Source of the DNA: Allobrachymonas sp.
Lineage (GTDB): Bacteria; Pseudomonadota; Gammaproteobacteria; Burkholderiales; Burkholderiaceae
Assembly (NCBI GenBank): GCA_030529305.1
Contig: JAUMXD010000047.1
Span: forward strand, 1 to 11,442
Direction of reading: 5' to 3'
DNA: 11,442 bases
In this document: piece after piece, positions 1-6,688 of the stretch
Position numbering within the stretch: position 1 is the stretch's first letter
How the letters are laid out: each line of letters starts with the position of its first letter
Position numbers and translations under genes: made by a program
Notes under the pieces: generated by a model
Databases searched by the model: none
Seen by the model: only the letters and a program-made list of their open reading frames with translations
Told to the model about the DNA's origin: nothing

Positions 1-224
1 ACGTCATCACCCAGCAAAGCCCGCACGGGCAAACCATGTACTGGATTGGCCGCGCCGGTGCCGCCAAAGACGATGCCGAAGGCACGGACTTTCACGCCAC
101 CGACAACGGCCATGTGGCCGTCACGCCCTTGCAAGTGGACTTGACCGATTACAAGGGCCTGAGCCAATGGCAGCCCTTGTTTGCCGCGCAGCAAACGGCG
201 GCTACGCCAAGCGCAGGGGGTTGA
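1..224 (+). CDS. surE: 5'/3'-nucleotidase SurE, C-terminal part (5' end outside window)
   Basis: SurE is a cytoplasmic metal-dependent nucleoside 5'/3'-monophosphate phosphatase linked to stationary-phase survival. Only about 73 C-terminal residues are present, read from base 3 and ending in TGA at 222-224. They contain the family's conserved end: YWIGRAG, then [20 protein letters not shown] and LT, matching the usual 'GTDF.A...G.vsvTPL..DLT' block. The catalytic Asp/Asn residues lie upstream of the window and cannot be checked. The last codons overlap the ribosome-binding site of pcm, which starts three bases after the stop, so the two are almost certainly co-transcribed and translationally linked. 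The methionine codon at 36 is internal, not a start. The identification rests on the C-terminal motif and on the surE-pcm neighbourhood. Confidence 0.93.
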   Translation, partial: VITQQSPHGQTMYWIGRAGAAKDDAEGTDFHATDNGHVAVTPLQVDLTDYKGLSQWQPLFAAQQTAATPSAGG

Positions 225-227
225 TTC

Positions 228-1091
228 GTGGCGCGTCCCACCTTCCCGGCCCGCAATCAATGGAGCGGCGAGGCGCAGCCAGCTGCCAAGCCGCAGTCGC
301 CCACACCACGCGCACCCCTGGCTGTGGCTTGGCCCCAGCCGCTCGCCAAGCCGCCTGCGGGCCAGCCTGCTGCCTTGCAGCCGCACATCGTGCCGGTGCA
401 CACGCGCACCACGGTGGGAAGCGCCGGTGCGGGCAATGCCGATGCCTTGCGCGCCCGCATGGTGCAGCAATTGCAGCGCAGCGGAATAGTTGATGCGCGC
501 GTGCTGGCGGCCATGCAGGCGGTGCCACGGCATTGTTTTGTGGATAGCGCCCTGCTCAACCAGGCGTATATGGACACCAGCCTGCCCATCGGCTTGCAGC
601 AAACCATCTCCAAGCCCAGCGTGGTGGCGCGCATGATCGAACTGCTGCTGGCCAGCCCCGCCATACAGGCCCAGCCCGCCCATGCGCGCCTGGGCCGTGT
701 GCTGGAAGTGGGCACGGGCTGCGGTTATCAGGCCAGCGTGTTGTCGCAAGTGGCGGATGAGGTGTACAGCATCGAGCGTTTGCGCGGTCTGCACGAGCAG
801 GCGCGCAGCAATCTGCGGCCCTTTCGCATTGCCAATGTGCACCTGCTGCTGGGCGATGGCATGCTGGGCTATGCCCCGGGCGCGCCATATGCGGGCATCA
901 TCGCTGCGGCGGGCGGGCACGCCATACCGCAAAACTGGATCGATCAGCTGGCCGTTGGCGGGCGCATTGTGGCGCCTTTGGCCACGGGCCAGGGGCAGGT
1001 GCTGGTGGTGCTCGATAAAACGCCGCAGGGCCTGCAACAATCGGTGCTTGAGCCGGTTCTGTTTGTCCCCTTAAAATCGGGCTTGGCTTGA
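228..1091 (+). CDS. pcm: Protein-L-isoaspartate O-methyltransferase with N-terminal extension
   Basis: Pcm uses S-adenosylmethionine to methylate isoaspartyl residues in damaged proteins, starting their repair in the cytoplasm. The 287-residue product has a catalytic domain from about residue 72: PRHCFVD (100-106), YMDTSLPIGLQQTISKP (114-130, substrate-binding loop), the SAM-binding motif VLEVGTGCGYQ (158-168), SIER (181-184) and GDG (209-211), then GGRIVAP near 244. E. coli Pcm has about 208 residues, so roughly 70 Pro/Ala-rich, probably disordered residues are extra at the N-terminus. The start is GTG at 228. AGGGGG at 215-220, seven bases upstream and inside the end of surE, supports it, so the extension is probably really translated. 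The usual TAAP-like segment reads AAAGG here (226-230), a mild deviation. nlpD follows after a 396-base gap. Confidence 0.94.
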   Translation: MARPTFPARNQWSGEAQPAAKPQSPTPRAPLAVAWPQPLAKPPAGQPAALQPHIVPVHTRTTVGSAGAGNADALRARMVQQLQRSGIVDARVLAAMQAVPRHCFVDSALLNQAYMDTSLPIGLQQTISKPSVVARMIELLLASPAIQAQPAHARLGRVLEVGTGCGYQASVLSQVADEVYSIERLRGLHEQARSNLRPFRIANVHLLLGDGMLGYAPGAPYAGIIAAAGGHAIPQNWIDQLAVGGRIVAPLATGQGQVLVVLDKTPQGLQQSVLEPVLFVPLKSGLA

Positions 1092-1487
1092 AAAAGCATT
1101 CTTCAAAATCTGCATGCATTGCGCGGGCTAAGTGCGCGGTCAATCAGGGGTTTTAACGAGGCTGCTGTTGATCTTTTCGCCCAACAAACGGTGCAAGCAG
1201 GCGCGCAACGTAATGGGCTTGCGCCATGCGGATTTTGAAAAGTGTTTGGATCTGCCGGAATCGCCGAAACAAAAGGCCCGGATGTTGAATGTGCATGTGA
1301 ACGGCACCTCGCATCTACAGAGGCTTGACGGGCACGCAGCAAAGGCTGCGCTGGCAGAAATTGAGGTTTTTTGTTGGATGGGGCATCGAAGCAAGCGCAG
1401 GTACATGCGCTGCAGGCCCGATCAGAGATATTCATGTGGGCCTGCTGGAGCTGAAAGACGGCAGGCTGTGTGAGGGGGAGTTGAAAC
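1092..1487. other. pcm-nlpD spacer, no convincing gene; possible small or decayed ORF
   Basis: This 396-base gap separates two genes that are usually close. An open + frame runs from a GTG at 1132 or an ATG at 1213 to TGA at 1471-1473 (113 or 86 residues), ending just before the nlpD ribosome-binding site. Its middle part has fairly coding-like codons, but I recognise no domain and see no good ribosome-binding site, so I do not call it a gene. The gap also contains two inverted copies of a 22-base sequence (listed separately) and a GC-rich hairpin-like segment around 1200-1226. It could be a decayed gene, a repeat-derived insertion or an unusual 5' leader for nlpD. Confidence 0.4.
1095..1246. 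repeat. Inverted repeat pair, 22 bases, 18/22 matches
   Basis: Bases 1095-1116, reverse-complemented, match bases 1225-1246 at 18 of 22 positions. The shared core is CATGC, one variable base, then GATTTTGAA. The arms are 108 bases apart. The outer arm starts four bases after the pcm stop codon. This could be a degenerate mobile repeat (MITE-like) or a long-range RNA pairing. No target-site duplication was found. Confidence 0.5.
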
Positions 1488-2393
1488 ATGATCCGCGAAG
1501 GAGCATCTTTGAACACAGGACGCGTAGCGCGTGCAGTGGTGGCTTTGGCCGCAGCAGGGGCCTTGACGGCCTGCGGTTTCACAGGGGGCCATGCGCCGGT
1601 TGAAAACCGTTCGCTCGGTGGTGGTGGCGGCCGCCCGCTTGTGCCACGGGTGAACCCGGCCACTTTGCCGGGTGCTGAATTTGCTGGCCGGCCCGGTTAC
1701 TACACCGTGCAGCCGGGCGACACGATTCGCAGCATTTCGCGCGCGCTGAATGTGGATTGGCGCGATCTGGCGCAGTGGAACAGCAGCTGGATTCCCAACC
1801 CAGATGTGATCGAAATCGGCCAGGTGTTGCGTGTGGTGCCGCCCAGCAGCGCAGGCACTGGCGTAGCGGTTACGCCTGCACCAGTGCGCCCGCGCCCAGC
1901 GCCATCCGTGCCGTCCGAACCCAGCCCCAGCCCCGTACCAACGCCCCCCGCTCCTGTGCCCGGGGTCAGTACACCCAAGCCCGTTCCTGCGCCCACGCCC
2001 ACCGATACGGCCGTGCCCAATATCGGCGTTGCGCTGGCCTGGCCCACTCGCAACCCGAACGTCATCACTTCGTTTGACGGCGTGCGCAGCAAGGGCATTG
2101 CCATCGCAGGCAAAGAAGGCGATCCGGTCTACGCCAGCGCCGACGGCCGCGTGATGTACGCTGGTTCGGGCCTGCGCGGCTACGGCAATCTGGTGCTCAT
2201 CAAGCACAACAACACTTTGCTGACCGTGTATGCCCACAACAGCGCACTGCTGGTGAAAGAAGGCCAGAACGTGAAGAAGGGGCAGCAAATCGCTTCGATG
2301 GGCAAAACCGATGCCGACCGCGTGAAGTTGCACTTCGAGGTGCGCCGCAACGGCAAAACGGTTAACCCGATCAGCTACCTGCCTGCGCGTTGA
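1488..2393 (+). CDS. nlpD: NlpD-type lipoprotein: LysM plus degenerate LytM/M23 domain
   Basis: NlpD is an outer-membrane lipoprotein that activates a periplasmic amidase (AmiC in E. coli) during septal peptidoglycan splitting. The 301-residue product has a lipoprotein signal with lipobox LTAC and Cys29, a LysM domain (about 71-117, starting YYTVQPGDT), a Pro-rich linker (about 118-178) and a C-terminal LytM/M23 domain (about 180-300). The LytM metal site is broken. The usual HxGxD reads SKGIA (Ser201, Ala205) and the first His of HxH is Lys280, while His282 remains. It is therefore probably an activator, not a peptidase, as in E. coli NlpD. The start at 1488 has GGGGGAG at 1474-1480 upstream and an in-frame TGA at 1482-1484 that excludes an earlier start. 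rpoS, the usual downstream neighbour, is absent. Confidence 0.93.
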   Translation: MIREGASLNTGRVARAVVALAAAGALTACGFTGGHAPVENRSLGGGGGRPLVPRVNPATLPGAEFAGRPGYYTVQPGDTIRSISRALNVDWRDLAQWNSSWIPNPDVIEIGQVLRVVPPSSAGTGVAVTPAPVRPRPAPSVPSEPSPSPVPTPPAPVPGVSTPKPVPAPTPTDTAVPNIGVALAWPTRNPNVITSFDGVRSKGIAIAGKEGDPVYASADGRVMYAGSGLRGYGNLVLIKHNNTLLTVYAHNSALLVKEGQNVKKGQQIASMGKTDADRVKLHFEVRRNGKTVNPISYLPAR

Positions 2394-2734
2394 TTGCACG
2401 CTGTTGACTGCGCGCGGCAAGTCGGCCGTGGGGGCGTAGTGACTGTGGCTGAGCCGGGCAGTTGTTTTAACAACTTGCGCTTGTTGATCGATAAGCGTGG
2501 ACTGCGTGCATCGCTGATGCGGGTAGCTGCGGGCAAGCAGTTCTCGGCCCCAGTCGTTCAAGCAGGCTGAGGACGTTGCCCGCCGCAAGGCGGGCGTGTT
2601 TTTTTGATAAGCGGCTCTTGCCCGATCTTGCACAGCCTGCGTTTTCAGGCGCTGGGGCTGGCCGCTGATTTTTTCTTCTCTCAACAGGGCTTGGGCTGAT
2701 CGTGATGAGCCGGTGCCCAAGGCAACAAACAACC
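2394..2734. other. nlpD-rlmD spacer where rpoS would be expected
   Basis: About 340 bases without a recognisable gene. It holds a palindrome GTTGTT-TT-AACAAC at 2461-2474. Its second arm can also pair with TTGTTG at 2481-2486, so two alternative small hairpins are possible. The intrinsic terminator at 2578-2605 is listed separately. No sigma-70 family motif was seen in any frame. Any rlmD promoter should lie between 2606 and 2734, but no clear -35/-10 pair is visible. Confidence 0.6.
2578..2605 (+). terminator. Rho-independent terminator downstream of nlpD
   Basis: A 7-bp perfect GC stem (GCCCGCC at 2578-2584, GGCGGGC at 2589-2595) closes a GCAA tetraloop and is followed by GTG and seven T (2599-2605). 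It lies 185 bases after the nlpD stop and before rlmD. This indicates that the surE-pcm-nlpD transcript ends here and that rlmD has its own promoter. Confidence 0.88.
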
Positions 2735-4285
2735 ATGGCCGTTACCGCCACCGAATCCTCCACGACCCGTCAATCTGCGTCTGTTGCCACGGCGACATCT
2801 CTATTGACCAAGCGACCCGCTGAGCAGGTACAACAAACAGCAGAGCACGAAGAATCGCGTGCCCATCAGCCCACGCCGCCACCCCACGCCCAGCCTGATT
2901 GGCTGTGGGTGGAATCGCTCGATCTGGAAGCGCAGGGCGTGGCGCACAAGCCCGACGGCAAAGTCGTGTTCATCGAGGGCGCTTTGCCGGGCGAGTGGGT
3001 CAGCGCCCAGCGCCGCCGCAGCAAAAACAATTGGGAAGCAGCCACGCTCACGCACATTCATCAGGAATCGTCGCAGCGCGTGCAACCGGCGTGCGATCAC
3101 TTCGGCCTGCACGCAGGCGCTTGCGGCGGCTGCAAGATGCAGCATCTGCACCCGGCCGCTCAGGTGGCCATCAAGCAGCGCGTGCTGGAGGACAACTTCT
3201 GGCACCTGGGCAAATGCCGCCCGCAGCAGGTGCTGCGCGCCATTCACGGCCCGGCCTGGGGCTATCGCTGGCGCGCGCGCCTGTCGGTGCGCCACGTGCT
3301 GAAAAAGGGCGAGGTGCTGATCGGCTTTCACGAACGCAAAAGCCGCTACATCGCCGACATGCACAGCTGCGCGATTCTGCCGCCGCACGTCAGCGCCTTG
3401 CTCTTGCCGCTGCGCGCGCTCATCGCCAGCCTGGAGGCGCGTGACACCTGCCCGCAAATCGAGCTGGCCTGCGGCGACGCCGTCACGGCCCTGGTGCTGC
3501 GCCATCTGGAACCCTTGAGCCAGGCCGACATCGACAAGCTGCACGCCTTTGCCGCGCAGCATGCCGGCGTGCAATGGTGGCTGCAACCCAAGGGGCCAGA
3601 CACCGTGCACTGCATCAGCCCGCACACGCCGCAACTGGCCTACAGCCTGCCCGAATTCGGCATCACCATGCCGTTTCGGCCCACCGATTTCACCCAGGTC
3701 AACCCGCACATCAACCGCGTGCTCGTCAGCACCGCGCTGCGTTTGCTGGATGCGCGCCCGCACGAGCGCGTGATCGATTGGTTTTGCGGCCTGGGCAACT
3801 TCACCCTGCCGCTGGCGACTTGCGCCGGATCGGTGCTGGGCATTGAAGGCAGCGAGACCCTGGTGCAGCGTGCGCGAGAGAACTACGCGGCCAACAACCC
3901 CAACCACCACGGCCACGCACTGGCGCCCACGCAGTTTGTAGCACGCAATCTGTTCGAGATGACGCCCGAAATGCTCGTGGCCGACGGCGTGGCCGACAAA
4001 TGGCTGGTCGATCCGCCGCGCGAAGGCGCTTTCGCTTTGAGCAAAGCCCTGGCCGACATCCATCAGCAACGCTTGGGGCAAGCAAGCGAAGGTGGCTTTA
4101 TCGCGCCCAGCGATTGGCAGCCGCCGCAGCGCATCGTTTACGTCAGCTGCAATCCGGCTACCCTGGCGCGCGATGCGGGCCTGCTGGTGCATCAGGCGGG
4201 CTACACGCTCAAGGCTGCAGGCGTGGTCAATATGTTCCCGCACACTGCGCATGTGGAAAGCATGGCGGTGTTTGAGCGGGCTTGA
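2735..4285 (+). CDS. rlmD: 23S rRNA (uracil(1939)-C(5))-methyltransferase RlmD
   Basis: RlmD (RumA) methylates C5 of U1939 in 23S rRNA using SAM. From the ATG at 2735 the product has 516 residues. An N-terminal Thr/Ser/Gln-rich tail of about 55 residues precedes a TRAM RNA-binding domain starting near WLWVESLD. The iron-sulphur ligands are Cys120, Cys130, Cys133 ([10 protein letters not shown]) and Cys212 (MHSCAILP). The methyltransferase domain carries QVNPHIN, the SAM motif [14 protein letters not shown] (about 348-361), DPPREGAF, and the catalytic Cys472 in [12 protein letters not shown] terminal HVES Glu probably acts as the base. The start is uncertain: GTG 2702 and ATG 2705 are in frame upstream and no strong ribosome-binding site precedes any of them. 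I chose 2735 for its typical codon context. The length exceeds E. coli RlmD (about 430) mainly through the N-terminal tail and small insertions. Confidence 0.93.
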   Translation: MAVTATESSTTRQSASVATATSLLTKRPAEQVQQTAEHEESRAHQPTPPPHAQPDWLWVESLDLEAQGVAHKPDGKVVFIEGALPGEWVSAQRRRSKNNWEAATLTHIHQESSQRVQPACDHFGLHAGACGGCKMQHLHPAAQVAIKQRVLEDNFWHLGKCRPQQVLRAIHGPAWGYRWRARLSVRHVLKKGEVLIGFHERKSRYIADMHSCAILPPHVSALLLPLRALIASLEARDTCPQIELACGDAVTALVLRHLEPLSQADIDKLHAFAAQHAGVQWWLQPKGPDTVHCISPHTPQLAYSLPEFGITMPFRPTDFTQVNPHINRVLVSTALRLLDARPHERVIDWFCGLGNFTLPLATCAGSVLGIEGSETLVQRARENYAANNPNHHGHALAPTQFVARNLFEMTPEMLVADGVADKWLVDPPREGAFALSKALADIHQQRLGQASEGGFIAPSDWQPPQRIVYVSCNPATLARDAGLLVHQAGYTLKAAGVVNMFPHTAHVESMAVFERA

Positions 4286-4692
4286 TTCAGGCACGTTGCT
4301 TCAATCGCCCAACCGTGCTCAACGAATAGCCGCTGGCCTATCGTCAAGCTCAGTTTCCGTTTGGCGTTGCGATAGTCCACGATAGTGTTGTGGGGGTGAG
4401 GCTTTGGCAGCCCGCCCTCGTCAGTAGTTGCGGCAGTTGGATGCGCAGAGGCTGTTTGGCATGCGCCTTGTTGTCCACTGGGTAAGGCTTGCTGGGCGAT
4501 GATGTGAGCGAGATGACTAGGCGCGTCGTGCCTCATCCATTGTGCTTGCTTGGGGTCATCGCGCTGCGGTTTCCAAGGCGGTACTGCTTAAGCCCTGGTC
4601 AAAAGAGGAGCAGCCCGACGCCGATGAGCCGCAAGGCTTTCAGGCCTGCCTGTTCGTGTTCAGTGTGTGCCTGTGCTCGCCGGGGCTTGTCT
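4286..4692. other. Convergent spacer between rlmD and the spermidine-synthase-like gene
   Basis: About 400 bases between two genes whose 3' ends face each other. I see no gene with a recognisable domain. Just after the rlmD stop an imperfect hairpin can form (GCACGTTG at 4291-4298 with CAA-C-CGTGC at 4310-4318), but no T run follows, so it is not a standard terminator. A reverse-strand open frame covers 4201-4536, overlapping the rlmD end, without a supporting start signal or known motif. Confidence 0.5.
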
Positions 4693-5460
4693 TCAACCCT
4701 CCAAAGGCTTGAACACCTTGAGCCATTTCTGTGCGGGCAGGCCCGTGCGCTCTTCGATGATGGCAGCGCGTGCGGCCAACTCATCACGCGCAGGCCGCGT
4801 GGGTGTGCGCTGCGCCAGCACCACCGTGTTGCCCTCGCGTGTGGGCTTGAAGGTCCACAGCGCATCGGCCCCAAAGGCTTGGGCCATTTGCTGCACGCTG
4901 TGATCGAAACTGCTGCTGCGGCCAAACAGGTTCACCGTCATGCAGCCATCGGGCGTGAGGGTGGCACGGCAGGCGCGGTAGAAATCGGCATCGTCCAGCA
5001 CGGGGGCGGCCGCTTCGTGGTCGTACAAATCCACTTGCAGCGCGTCGATGGCTCCTTGCCACTCGGGCTGGCGAATCACTTCGGCGGCATCGCCCAACAT
5101 CACGTTGAGCTTTTCGTGGTTGTCTGGCAAGCGAAACCATTGACGGCAGGCGCGGTACACCGCCGGGTTCAATTCCACGCAGCTGGTGAGCATCTGGAGC
5201 TTTTTGCTCGTGAACTTGGTCAGGCTCGCCGCGCCCAGGCCCAGTTGCATGGCGTGGCGCTCGGGCACGGTCTCAAAGTCCACAAACAGCAGCCAAGCCA
5301 TCATGCGTTGGATGTATTCCAGGTCAAGCGTCAGCGGGTCTTTCAGCCGCATGCTGCCTTGTATCCAGGGCGAATCCAGATGCAGAAAACGGCTGATGCC
5401 ATCTTCGGAAAAATGCACTTCGGGCAAAGCAGGCAAAGAATTGGCAGCGGGGCGGGGCAT
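4693..5460 (-). CDS. Spermidine/spermine synthase-like protein (Rossmann fold)
   Basis: A 255-residue protein of the spermidine synthase superfamily, in the divergent subgroup common in betaproteobacteria. Visible elements are the nucleotide-binding loop LGLGAASLTKF (73-83), an acidic strand end VELNP (95-99) that would bind the ribose of the cosubstrate, GDAAEVI (about 122-128), and the strand after motif II with VDLYDHEAAAPVLDD. True SpeE enzymes have GGGDGG in the first loop and a D-S-S-D-P type active-site segment. Both are altered here, so polyamine synthesis is not assured and the substrate is unknown. The start ATG (5458-5460) has no strong ribosome-binding site, but the N-terminal PALPEV.F and SPWIQGSMRL segments fit the subgroup as I recall it. 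It stands alone, convergent with rlmD. It has an AT-rich, repeat-containing upstream region. Confidence 0.8.
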   Translation of the reverse strand: MPRPAANSLPALPEVHFSEDGISRFLHLDSPWIQGSMRLKDPLTLDLEYIQRMMAWLLFVDFETVPERHAMQLGLGAASLTKFTSKKLQMLTSCVELNPAVYRACRQWFRLPDNHEKLNVMLGDAAEVIRQPEWQGAIDALQVDLYDHEAAAPVLDDADFYRACRATLTPDGCMTVNLFGRSSSFDHSVQQMAQAFGADALWTFKPTREGNTVVLAQRTPTRPARDELAARAAIIEERTGLPAQKWLKVFKPLEG

Positions 5461-6047
5461 GGCAAAGAGCGGGCAACAAGCAGGTGGCGAATCAATCAGC
5501 GATGATCAATAGCCATCGCTAGCCCACGCATTGTGCCTTGCTTGATGTCTTGATGATTGGAATTGATGCTTGTTTGTTGTACTTTCTGCTGAGCCGAAAG
5601 GCGCTGCTCTTTTTCTTTCAAGTGACCCAAAAAGAGTCAAGTGAATATACTGCTTATATAGTATTTTCTTGAATGGGCAGGGACACTCACCCTATTCTCT
5701 TTGGTCCATACATGTCTGAAGCAGATTGCTTCTGCTCGGATGCAACATTGCTTATTTCAGTTGCAACTTGATTTAAAAACATTTGCTTTCTTGATTTAAT
5801 TAATTGAAAGCCATGTCGAGCCACATCCATTGTGCCCAAGATCGACTTCCGTTTGTATGCATGAATGATTCAATCGGCTAAAGAACGCCGATCCAGCTGC
5901 TGCTGTAGATGTTTTGAAACAGAGTTGGGGCTATGCGCAGTGAAACATGAAAAGAAAATGAAGAGCATTGTCTGTAGAAGAGGCCCCAGCTTGTTTTTAT
6001 CTTCATTGCCATCTTCTTTTCTGCTCTTGATGTATCCCTTGCCCATG
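5461..6047. other. AT-rich non-coding region with short repeats and hairpins
   Basis: Nearly 590 bases with no convincing gene, lying upstream of the spermidine-synthase-like gene and downstream of the H-NS gene. Structure seen: inverted repeat CTCTTTTT (5607-5614) / AAAAAGAG (5629-5636); direct repeat TCAAGTGA at 5618-5625 and 5637-5644, 19 bases apart; ATACT/AGTAT around TATATA near 5646-5663. Three hairpins then occur in a row: AGCAGA/TCTGCT (5720-5736), TGCAAC/GTTGCA (5741-5765) and GCTTTC/GAAAGC (5785-5811). An open + frame at 5865-6113 is low-complexity and runs through the H-NS terminator, so it is not called. Confidence 0.55.
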
Positions 6048-6083
6048 AAAAAACCGCTGCCTGATCAAATCAAGCAGCGGTTT
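6048..6083 (-). terminator. Rho-independent terminator of the H-NS-like gene
   Basis: A perfect 10-bp stem (6051-6060 with 6074-6083, AAACCGCTGC/GCAGCGGTTT) continues after one mismatch into TGAT/ATCA (6062-6065 with 6069-6072) around a 3-base loop. On the minus strand it ends in six T (complement of 6048-6053). It starts 22 bases after the H-NS stop codon, so it terminates that transcript. Confidence 0.92.
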
Positions 6084-6105
6084 GAATGGGTAAAGGGCCA
6101 GAGCC

Positions 6106-6405
6106 TTATTTGATGAGCAGCGCTTCGCGGTCGCCGCTTTCCTGAATCCACTTGGGCGGCTTGCCGCGGCCCGTCCAGGTTTCGCCAGTGACGGGGTTGC
6201 GGTATTTGGGCGCCACTTTGGTGCCCGCGGTGGACGATTTTTTGCGACGGCCTTTGCCACCGAACAAATCGGCTTCGGTCAATTCGTGTTCGGCGATCAA
6301 ACGGCGGCAGGTGGCAATGGCTTGATCCACTTGCTGGCGGCGAGCTTCGCGGATTTTGCTTTCGAGCAGTTCACGCTCTTGCAGCAGGGTTTGCAAATCG
6401 CTCAT
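6106..6405 (-). CDS. H-NS family histone-like nucleoid protein
   Basis: A 99-residue nucleoid-associated protein that should bind AT-rich DNA as an oligomer and silence or shape transcription. Residues 1-45 form a charged, predicted coiled-coil oligomerisation segment (LQTLLQERELLESKI). A basic linker follows (GKGRRKKSS, 50-58), then the H-NS DNA-binding domain (67-90) with YRNPVTGETWTGRGKPPKW. The GRGKPP loop corresponds to the minor-groove-binding 'QGR/RGR' hook, and the GETW.GRG..P.W pattern is the family signature. It is shorter than E. coli H-NS (137) but normal for betaproteobacterial versions. The start ATG (6403-6405) has AGGAG six bases upstream. A TATAAT box and a strong terminator make it a stand-alone transcription unit. 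AT-rich flanks on both sides could be targets of autoregulation (inference). Confidence 0.93.
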   Translation of the reverse strand: MSDLQTLLQERELLESKIREARRQQVDQAIATCRRLIAEHELTEADLFGGKGRRKKSSTAGTKVAPKYRNPVTGETWTGRGKPPKWIQESGDREALLIK

Positions 6406-6446
6406 GAGGGACTCCTGGTAAAGAACAAACGATTAAGACGCTGGTG

Positions 6447-6452
6447 ATTATA
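6447..6452 (-). promoter_or_regulatory. Candidate -10 box for the H-NS-like gene
   Basis: A perfect TATAAT reads on the minus strand 41 bases upstream of the start codon, which puts the transcription start about 30 bases before the ATG. No good -35 hexamer lies 16-18 bases upstream; the sequence there is AT-rich. This is consistent with an activated or UP-element-driven promoter. Confidence 0.5.
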
Positions 6453-6688
6453 GCTCGATCGATTATTTCTTGATTATTCAGTGGGGAATTATCAATTAAC
6501 CGAATGAGAATTTGTTCACGATTTCGCTCGGAAACGATTGGACTGGGAAACAGTCACCCCCCTGCAATACATAACTGCCATGAAGTGACGCGTGATTCTC
6601 TCCATGCCATTCGTGACGGCAGGATTGGCGATATGGCAAATGGCTTGTTTGCAGATTCAAGCCCTCATGAAAAGTTCGCGAATGGCGC

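Noticed and set aside
1422..2732. 436-residue minus-strand open frame
   Set aside because: Antisense to nlpD, which has lipobox, LysM and LytM domains. The product has no recognisable domain.
2801..4294. 497-residue minus-strand open frame
   Set aside because: Antisense to rlmD, whose Fe-S, SAM and catalytic motifs are complete.
4489..5505. 338-residue + strand open frame
   Set aside because: Antisense to the spermidine-synthase-like gene; low-complexity His/Gly-rich product without motifs.
5865..6113. 82-residue + strand open frame with a hydrophobic stretch
   Set aside because: No ribosome-binding site, no homology recognised, and it runs through the H-NS terminator into the H-NS stop region.
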